DNA of 64,000 bases from Saccopteryx bilineata (lineage: Eukaryota > Chordata > Mammalia > Chiroptera > Emballonuridae). Below are positions 57,150-64,000 of the stretch, piece after piece (position 1 is the first letter of the stretch; each line of letters opens with the position of its first letter). The notes beneath the pieces are model-generated. The model did not search any database. It saw nothing but the letters and a program-made list of their open reading frames with translations, and had not been told where the DNA came from. Both the position numbers and the translations under genes were made by a program. The stretch is from contig NC_089492.1 of NCBI RefSeq assembly GCF_036850765.1, positions 165,662,296-165,726,295 of the forward strand, read 5' to 3'.

Positions 57150-58080
57150 TGAGATTTAATAAAGAATAAAAAGTTAAAAAAAAAATAAAAAAATAAATCG
57201 AAAAGAGTTGTTTTTTTAAAAAAAATTAATAATGAAATAAAGAAAAATAAAATAAAATAAAAATTTTTAAAAAAAGGAAATTATTCCCCCCCTCTTTTTT
57301 TCCTCTCCTCTCCTCTCCCCTCTTTCTTGAGAAAATCTTGTGGTGGACTGTGAGTTATAACAAACAATGCCTGTGATGGAGGGCCTGAATTGGGGAAAAG
57401 TAATAAAGGGGCAAAAAAGAGAGAAAGAAAAAAAAAAAAAAAAAAAAAGAAAAAAGAAAAAAAAAAGAGCGTATGGACCCACAAAAAGCAAATAAGGAAA
57501 AAATTTGGGTCAAGAATAAAATGATTTGCTTTTAGGTGTTGGTTTTCTAAGAGTTATGATGAGAGGAATAAGAGGAAAATGGAAAAATGGGGGGACAAAT
57601 TAAAAACTTACTATTGTATTTAGTGGAACAAGAACTAGATAATATGGAGAGCCAGGGATGGGAGCACTGCTAGTGAGTTAAAAAGGTGAAGTAAAAACCC
57701 CCCAAAATGCCACAAACATAGGTTTGAGTCCCAGATAAGATAATTTGTTTGTTATTGAGGTTTGAATGAGAGGAGATGTAAAGGAGAAAGGAAGAAACTA
57801 ATATAGAGGGAGAAAAGAAAGAGAGAGAGAGAAAAAAAGAGGGAACCACTAAAAGAAGAAAAAAGAAAGGAGAGAGAGAGAAAGAGTTAAGGGTTTTGGA
57901 GTGCAACCCTCATAGAGAGAAAGGAAGAGAAGAGAAATGATAATGGGAGATGTAACACTTATGGGTAGTGTAGTTCAAGGAGAGGAGAGAGTAAGACCGG
58001 TAGAGAGTTAATCGGCCAAATTGGAGGAGGAAAAAAAAGTCTCAAGAATGAAAATAAGAGAAACAAACGAACAAATATAA
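57150..58080 (-). repeat. Pyrimidine-rich tract (sense) before ORF1 of L1-3
   Basis: On the plus strand this is A/G-rich (for example the A run at 57429-57448 and GAGAGAGAGAAAAAAAGAGG), so the L1 sense strand is pyrimidine-rich for about 0.9 kb. Homologous to 28830-29750. Confidence 0.85.
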
Positions 58081-58519
58081 TAAAATGGGATAGGTTATAA
58101 AGTCTGCAGATTATTCTTGATTTTGAGAGGTTATCTTCTTGCTTTTTCTTTTCTCTCCCTCTTCCTGGTCGGTGACTCTGTACCCCGGGTTCTGCCCCTT
58201 TGGCACGCTCAGGTAGAGGTTTGCAGTTGATAAGTCTCTATGGCAATGTCATGTATTATGCTTTATTCTCGTTGGGAGTTGAGGCTCATTAGCATTTATA
58301 GGCTCCGACAGTGAGAGAGTCCGTGTTCCTGGAGCCTTTCTCCTAGTCTTTCCTTCCTCAATTAGTAGCCTGATAGTCCAGGTATGGGGTTGCTGCTGCC
58401 TCTGCCTGGATAGTAAGAGGCTCAAATTGCTGGCAACTCCCCACTCTATTTCCACTCAGCACAGGGCTCTGGGTAAGGCTCAGTCAGTCAGAGCTGCTAG
58501 CATAATCAGGTGGGCTTTC

Positions 58520-59105
58520 CGCCCACTCAAAGACCACTGGCTCTGCCACTCTGTCCGGTAACACAAGCGGGCGCCCACTTCCGGGGCGCTTGGAGGAAAC
58601 TCTCACTCACTGTCTGCAACCAGGATATCCGGCCAGCAGTCTCACGCTCTGAGTGAAACCCCCAACCGCAGGGAAAAGTTGCAGCGTTGGAATTGAGTCT
58701 CGCTCCGTCCCCGTGTGCGGCTTTTGCAAGGCGCTGGGGCGGCCCGAGATTCCGCTTTGGCCCACACAAAGGCCCCTGACTCTGCCCCTCTGTGCGATAA
58801 CATGGGCGCGCACTGCCGAGGCACTCGGAGGAATCGCTCACTCCTTATCTGCGCGCGCAAACCAGGATATGAGGCCGGCCGCGGTTCCCTCCGAGTAAAA
58901 CCCTCACCAGCACGGAAAATCTCCACCTTTGGAAGTAGTTCTCACTCCCTCCCGTGCGTGGCTTTCCCAGGGCGCTGGGGCTGCCCAGAGACTCTGCCCT
59001 CAGCCCACAGAAAGGCCTCTGACCCTGCCTCTCCGTGGGGCAACACGGGCACCCACTTCCGCGGCTTAGGAAGAAATCTCTCTTCCACTAACTGTGCACC
59101 GACCA
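58520..59105 (-). repeat. Tandem ~240-bp monomers in the L1-3 5'UTR
   Basis: Mirror of the array in L1-2: two full units and one partial unit. On the plus strand the recurring words are GTGAAACCC/GTAAAACCC, 'GGCGCTGGGG', 'AAAGGCC(T/C)CTGAC' and 'CTGCC(C/T)CTC(T/C)GTG', with unit boundaries near 58615, 58857 and 59100. GC- and CpG-rich. Confidence 0.75.
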
Positions 59106-59524
59106 GGAGACCGGGTAAAATGGCCGCTCCGCTTGTCTTTCTTTGTTTGGGTTTGGCGCGAGTGTTAGCTTGTATCGCCCGGGTTGCCACAGGATCAGAT
59201 TTTCCTCGGCTTGGATCTCTGAGCCACAGCCTGGTTCGGCCGTTTTTGCTGCGGCGGCCTGGATCTATTCACCCCCTTTGCCCGCCTCAGTTTCTATATT
59301 CACAGTTACCAGAGAAAGCCGCCCTGTTTAGGTTAGTGAGGAAGGCGGAGCATTTCTTACTCCCTATTTCCTTCGGGGTTTGGTTATATATTTAGCCAAT
59401 TTTTCACTCAATCATACCTTTGGGTGTATTGCGAAGAATCTGGAAGCTCCAAGTATAGGTTTTTCTGTTTCTGGTTGAAGATCTTGTTGAGTTTTGGGGG
59501 AGATTTATCGGTATCGCTTCCTAC

Positions 59525-59548
59525 TCCGCCATTACTCTGACGTCATCT
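59525..59548 (-). promoter_or_regulatory. CRE and YY1-like sites at the 5' end of L1-3
   Basis: In L1 sense the first bases read ATGACGTCAGAGTAATGGCGG: a perfect CRE palindrome (TGACGTCA) followed about 5 bp later by ATGGCGG, the YY1 core. YY1 binding near the start is known to position transcription of human L1; the role here is inferred. Confidence 0.6.
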
Positions 59549-59565
59549 AGCCTATGGATTTTCTT

Positions 59566-59887
59566 GACGGGGTCTAGACAGGAAATGAAGCTAGTGTGGG
59601 TGACCATTAGCAAGTCAGAGACCTCATTTATAAAACAGGGCAGTGACTACCTAACTCCTTTACCAGAGCATTGAGTTTCATGTGATATCAAGTCCTCAGT
59701 GTGTTTTGTTAACTATACATGAAAGTAGGTATTATTCTTAAGCAGGAGAAATGTCAACTGCCAAGGCCACAGCCTAGGGGAGGTAGACAAAGATGATAGG
59801 CACCTAGGAACCCAATGGTGGAGATTTCACATATGTGCCAAGAGAACTAAAAAAAAACACGAGACACTCTAAGCGGTTGGCAGAATA
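59566..59887. other. Unassigned sequence with a possible MIR fragment
   Basis: About 59610-59700 ('GACCTCATTTATAAAACAGG', 'GTGACTACCTAACTCC') is MIR-like in sense. The rest is unassigned. Confidence 0.4.
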
Positions 59888-60483
59888 CAGTGTGTCCGTA
59901 AAGTCATGGTGCACTTTTGACTGGTCACAGGAAAGCAACAAAAGACAATAGAAATGTGAAATCTGCACCAAATAAAAGGAAAACTCTCCCAGTTTCATAC
60001 ATATTCAGTGCAGTTCGATGTGGGCTCACGCACGGATTTTTTAGGGCTCCTTAGGTAGCTATCCCGTATAGCCTCTACAGACTCGTCACTGACTGATGGC
60101 CTACCAGAACGGGTTTCTCCACCAAACTGCCGGTTTCCTTCAACTGCTTATCCCACCGAGTAATGTTATTCCTATGTGGTGGCGCTTCATTATAAACGCG
60201 CCAATATTCACGTTGCACTTTGGTCATGGATTCGAATTTAGTGAGCCACAGAACACACTGACCTTTTCCTCTGTACCATCCACATCTCGACTGGCATGGC
60301 TGTGGGCTGCTCCACGGTATACACGGTGTTATGTCATTATCTGCGCATGCGCACATGCTGCCATATCATCCTACAGAAACTGGGAGGGTTTTCCTTTTAT
60401 TTGGTGCAGATTTCACATTTCTATTGTCTTTTGTTGCTTTCCTGTGACGGTTTAAAGTGCACCATGAGTTTATGGACACACTG
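59888..60483 (-). mobile_element. Mariner/Tc1-type element with long TIRs, internally deleted
   Basis: 596 bp between TA dinucleotides (59886-59887 and 60484-60485). Ends CAGTGTGTCCGTAAAGTCAT and, inverted, CAGTGTGTCCATAAACTCAT continue as ~105-bp terminal inverted repeats with roughly eight differences by eye. The interior keeps a minus-strand frame for the transposase N-terminal DNA-binding part only. The TA target, the CAGTGTGTCC end and the HTH type place it in the IS630/Tc1/mariner superfamily. The high TIR identity suggests a relatively recent insertion. Confidence 0.88.
60075..60356 (-). pseudogene. Mariner transposase N-terminal fragment (HTH, DUF4817-like)
   Basis: A 93-codon open frame. 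Residues about 34-80 (WLTKFESMTKVQREYWRVYN ... ITRWDKQLKETGSLVEKP) match the helix-turn-helix region called DUF4817 that heads many arthropod-type mariner transposases; it binds the terminal inverted repeats. The catalytic DDE/DDD domain is missing because the interior is deleted, so it cannot transpose itself. The first ~30 residues may not be native coding sequence. Possible trans mobilisation by a complete relative is inference. Confidence 0.75.
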
Positions 60484-60485
60484 TA

Positions 60486-61692
60486 GCTGTATGACTGACA
60501 CCCCTGGATTGCACAACACAGCATCTCGGGTTGTTGGACCCCCACATTTTTTCATGTCGTACTAAAACTTAATTATGTGTTTGCAGCACCTGTTCTGGAC
60601 TTCATTGGACAGGACTGTGTGTGTGTCTGTGTGTGTGTGTGTGTGGGTGATTCCCTTGGAGGAGGGAAGAACCTAAGGAAGATTTAGAAACAATGGGCAT
60701 AGTCTATGAGTGAACACACCTATCTCCATATTTCCTGGGCGGTGGCAGAAAAAAGTTAACCTGAGCTCTCCCAGACTAGCATGTTGTGTTCTGTCTAGAA
60801 GAAAGCTTTCCCAGGCAGGGAGGAGACTCATCCAGCATTCTGAAGCTTATTGCCATTGTGTCATAGTCTTGGGCTATTTGATAACAGACAGGCACCATGC
60901 AGAGAAGCACAGATTATGGCATGCACTACTCCAACAGGTTCTGGCCACATAAAACAAGGTGCAGATTTGAGTGGCAGAAATCTTTCTGTGGGAAAATTGA
61001 GTGGCTCCAGTTATGTTAGAAATCACTGTTTTACCCTGGTGGATCCTATCACAGTGAAAATTTGGGGTATTTTCCCAACTTAAGGAGGCTATGCATTCCT
61101 TAGGAAGGAATAATACAGCATGCTGTGCTAATCACATTTGCACAAAAAATAAGCAGATATTAACATGTTCTATGCAAAAAGCCTTAGTAGTTAAACCAGA
61201 AAGTGTAATCTTGGCAGGGACAGCTGGGGTTCCTGGAAAGCCATTCAGTACAGACTCTGAGGGCCAGCTCCTTGGGGCATCAGAGGTGTTCCCTTCTTCT
61301 GGCCAGTGACAGCTGCTCTGTGGTCCCCTCCCCAGGGTCACAAACAGTTCAGTTTTCACTCAAACAGCCATCAGTCAGTCTTCAAGTTCCTTTTCAGCTT
61401 GGAACTTCTATAGTCTGTTATCAAATACTCAGTTCCCAAGGCTCCACCCCGGCACTAAGGAAGTTACATGGTCTTGTCTTTCCATCTCCTATCCTCCCAA
61501 GAGCTTACCTATTTGCAAAACCAGTGAAAAAGCTAGAGAATAATATTCTCATTTAGTTACCATCTTCTGTTAAAGCATTGCAAGCAAATCATATTTCCAG
61601 ATAACTGAAACTTACCCATTAAGTGCCAAGATTTTATTTGAAACTGTTTTGATGGAAATCTTTTCAAAATGTATTCCACAGCTCTCTGTTTT
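60486..61692. other. Unassigned sequence with a (GT)n microsatellite
   Basis: A TGTGTGTG run lies at about 60618-60645. No gene or named repeat was recognised in the remainder. Confidence 0.45.
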
Positions 61693-62110
61693 TTTCTTTT
61701 TTTTTTCTGTATTTTTCTGAAACTGGAAACGGGGAGAGACAGTCAGACTCCCGCATGCGCCCAACCGGGATCCACCCAGCATGCACACCAGGAGGCCACG
61801 CTCTGCCCACCAGGGGGCGACGCTCTTTCCACCAGGGGGCGATGCTCTGCCCCTCTGGGGCGTCGCTCTGTTGTGACCAGAGCCACTCTAGCGCCTGGGG
61901 CAGAGGCCAAGGAGCCATCCCCAGCGCCCGGGCCATCTTTGCTCCAGTGGAGCCTCAGCTGCGGGAGGGGAAGAGAGAGACAGAGAGGAAGGAGAGGGAG
62001 AGGGGTGGAGAAGCATATGGGCACTTCTCTTGTGTGCCCTGGCCGGGAATCGAACCCGGGACTTATGCACGCCAGGCCGACGCTCTACCACTGAACCAAC
62101 CGGCCAGGGC
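61693..62110 (-). mobile_element. Type B SINE with tandem CTCF-like motifs
   Basis: A full-length minus-orientation copy: T-rich tail, CTGAAACTGGAAACGGGGAG, GC-rich body, then the tRNA head (GAATCGAACCCGGG B box, ending CCAACCGGCCAGGGC). A perfect 11-bp duplication CTCTCTGTTTT lies at 61682-61692 and 62111-62121. Two identical CCACCAGGGGGCGA words occur inside (61807-61820 and 61829-61842). Confidence 0.93.
61807..61842 (+). promoter_or_regulatory. Two tandem CTCF-like motifs in a SINE
   Basis: CCACCAGGGGGCGA is repeated exactly 22 bp apart on the plus strand. It matches the well-known vertebrate CTCF core CCACCAGGGGGCGC at 13 of 14 positions. Occupancy is not shown by sequence. Confidence 0.6.
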
Positions 62111-62159
62111 CTCTCTGTTTTCTTAAAGTGAAGTTGCTAAACGCTATGTGGCCTTTCCT

Positions 62160-62769
62160 TAATGTTTCAAGTTACTACTCATTTGCGACTATTTGTTCAG
62201 CAGGTGTTTGTTTATCAAGTAACCATTACTGACTAAACTTTCCCGACCACTGGGAATGCAATGGTGAATAGTACTTAGATCCCACCTTACAAGAAATTTT
62301 GGGTGATGGAGGAGACAGAGAAATGAGCAGGCAATTGTCTTAGGATGAGCTACTGCTTTCATAGGGTAGGCGGAGAGGAGGGTTTTATTTACTCTTGAGG
62401 TCAGGAAAGGCTCCCAAGGGGTGTGCTGAGACCTGAAGTGTCAGCAAAAATTAGTTGAAAGGGGAATGAGGAGTTGAAGGGGATTCTTTAGGAAGAGGGA
62501 ATTGCAAAAGGAAATGCCAGAGAGGCAATATGGAGTTTGAGGTTGTGGTGGTGTGTGTGTGTGTGTGGGGGGGGGGTGTCATGAACGGTGTGCCCAAGGC
62601 AGCTGGTGCAAAGAGGGCTGGAGACACTGATAGCCAGGACACCGAGAGTCTTCTGTGCCTTGGATAAGAACTAGATTGTCATCTTTTCAGTCTGTGTATA
62701 GCACAGTTTGATTAATCAATGGACAGATGTTAACTGACCACCCACCATATGCCAAGTGTTGATAATAAT
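62160..62769. other. Ancient repeat-like sequence and a GT/G microsatellite
   Basis: 62190-62440 ('ACTGGGAATGCAATGGTGAA', 'GGAAAGGCTCCCAAGG') has the style of an ancient MIR/L2-class repeat. A GTGTGTGT tract followed by nine or so G lies at about 62550-62577. Confidence 0.45.
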
Positions 62770-62940
62770 TGCTAACCATGAGTGCTTATTATGTGCTGGG
62801 TATTACACTAAGCATTTGTACAGATTGCCTTATTTAATCCTCATGAAGTAGGCATTAATACTATCCCTATTCTATGGATGAAGAAATTGAGGTTCCAAGA
62901 ACTTAAGACAGCTCACCTACAGTTACACAGTTTGTCTGGT
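62770..62940 (-). mobile_element. MIR SINE
   Basis: 'TTATTATGTGCTGGGTATTA', 'TTATTTAATCCTCATGAAG', 'GGATGAAGAAATTGAGG' and 'CACCTACAGTTACACAG' follow the antisense MIR order. Confidence 0.8.
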
Positions 62941-64000
62941 GTGAAAGGTGCCAAAGATAGTGAAGGATTTGTGGTGATATCTGCAGAAGTACATGGCATT
63001 TTTATGACCTAGACTCAGAAGTTGCACAGCATTACTTCTGCCATACTCTATTGATCGAAGCAGTCACAAAGATCTACCCAAACTTAAAGGAAGGGGGCTT
63101 CAAGTTCACCACTGAATGGGAGGAGGGTCAATGTCACATTATTAGAAGAGCATGATAGATGGGAGATAGTCTGGCTGCTGAGTTTGGAAAATGCAATCTT
63201 CAAGGCGGTACTTGGGAAAGGTAGTAGATGAGAGGCTTGATCTATTGTCTGGCTGGGCACTGGTGCGCGAGGCATAGGATGCAGAAACAAATGTGGCATC
63301 TCTGCCCCAGCAAGTTTGCTTTGGGAGAGCCCCCGACTGAGTGAATTACAGAGGGGAGAAGGGTTTTCTGGGTCCCCATAATTGTACCTCCTGAAATTAC
63401 TTTTACTTGGTGATGCCTAAGTCTTATCATCAAGACTGGTGTTGCTGGTACACAGCGAAGCAATAATTCCTATCATGTAGACGGCCCCTAGTTCACCAAG
63501 CAGTGGGAAAGCTGTGAGTGGGAGAAGCAGTAATTGCAGTGTTTGTTCATGAGATTTGATTACATCTGAATCACCATCTTTCCCTAGCAGACTGTAGGAG
63601 GCTGTATTTTATGGAGAACTACAAACATGGTAGTTACCCTTGGAGAGCTTAATTAGGAAGGTGTATCCTGGAAAGGACTGAATCTGCTACTGAAGTGGTT
63701 GGATGCTCAAGGTATCTGAGTAAACACAATTGCATTTGCTGGTATTTCACAAGCCAAGATACAGAAGCAAGAAAACATAACAAACAAACAAAACCCCAGG
63801 GATCTCTGGATGACCAGCTCCATTTTATTACAGTGGGTGGTCTGAGAAGTGAAATAGTGAGAGAGAAGGATGACTAGGTAAACTCTGAACTTTCATCTTC
63901 TTACTTAGACCTGTGGCTTCCAAACATTTTTGATCATGCAACACATCAGTACATTTTTTGAGCGCTGTTTGTTGAAATGAATACTCATCACTGATGTATT
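62941..64000. other. Unassigned sequence to the window end
   Basis: No gene was recognised. From about 63905 ('GTGGCTTCCAAACATTTTTG') the sequence resembles the start of an old hAT-like or other interspersed repeat that runs off the window. Confidence 0.4.

Larger units (their letters stand above)
51721..59551 (-). mobile_element. L1-3 LINE, full length, with open ORF2
   Basis: A 7.83-kb full-length L1 in minus orientation. A perfect 14-bp target duplication CTATGGATTTTCTT lies at 51707-51720 and 59552-59565. From its 5' end (right) it has a TGACGTCAGAGTAATGGCGG start, ~240-bp monomers, a pyrimidine-rich tract, ORF1 (57121-56102), ORF2 (55798-51971), a 3'UTR with a G-rich tract and an A tail. 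It is the closest relative of L1-2 in this window. The long open ORF2 and exact duplication indicate a recent insertion. Only the ORF1 nonsense codon argues against cis activity. Confidence 0.95.

Noticed and set aside
58653..59395. 226-codon and other ORFs across the L1-3 5'UTR monomers
   Set aside because: Located in the GC-rich promoter monomers on the antisense side, with no conserved domain; chance ORFs in CpG-rich repeats. An antisense L1 promoter product cannot be excluded but is not supported.

Overview
This is a mammalian nuclear window, almost certainly from a rhinolophoid (horseshoe-type) bat. The evidence is two abundant tRNA-derived SINE types of the VES/Rhin-1 kind, young L1 elements including one with an uninterrupted ORF2, and a background of ancient eutherian repeats (MIR, L2, MaLR, Tigger, MER5A, HAL1, L1M). 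Species is inferred from repeat style only. No prokaryotic features, tRNA genes or rRNA genes are present.

The only host-gene signal is a CpG island at about 5.44-6.52 kb. On the minus strand it holds a short first coding exon (5968-6016) encoding a signal-peptide-like N-terminus that ends at a good splice donor. A possible second or alternative exon lies at 5427-5502. I could not identify the gene; its remaining exons would lie to the left of 5.4 kb or outside the window. The rest is intronic or intergenic.

Layout: 0-19 kb is gene-flanking sequence with scattered SINEs, one MaLR LTR (8.05-8.40 kb), two solo LTRs head to head (11.06-12.55 kb) and a Tigger relic (13.70-14.31 kb). From 19.4 to 37.8 kb there is a five-level nest: ancient L1M(-) interrupted by a SINE(-), itself interrupted by L1-1(+), itself interrupted by L1-2(+), whose ORF1 holds another SINE(+). 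From 37.8 to 44.5 kb there are old L1/HAL1 pieces and SINEs. From 44.5 to 51.06 kb lies a decayed minus-strand endogenous retrovirus (LTR, integrase, RT and gag relics, no recognisable env) cut by SINEs and a hAT-type element. From 51.72 to 59.55 kb lies L1-3(-), full length (7.8 kb) with an open 1275-codon ORF2 but a stop at ORF1 codon 53. From 59.89 to 60.48 kb lies a 596-bp mariner-type element with about 105-bp terminal inverted repeats and a transposase N-terminal remnant. From 60.5 to 64 kb is mostly unique DNA with one SINE (61.69-62.11 kb) that carries two CTCF-like motifs.

L1-2 and L1-3 belong to the same young subfamily. They have tandem ~240-bp 5'UTR monomers, a long pyrimidine-rich tract before ORF1 and the same ORF1 stop codon, and they form a ~7.8-kb inverted repeat pair 16 kb apart. 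L1-1 has an unrelated 5'UTR head joined to the same downstream module. I saw no clear candidate for a wholly new biological system; the most interesting features concern L1 promoter and ORF1 evolution, the mariner element and the CTCF-motif SINE.
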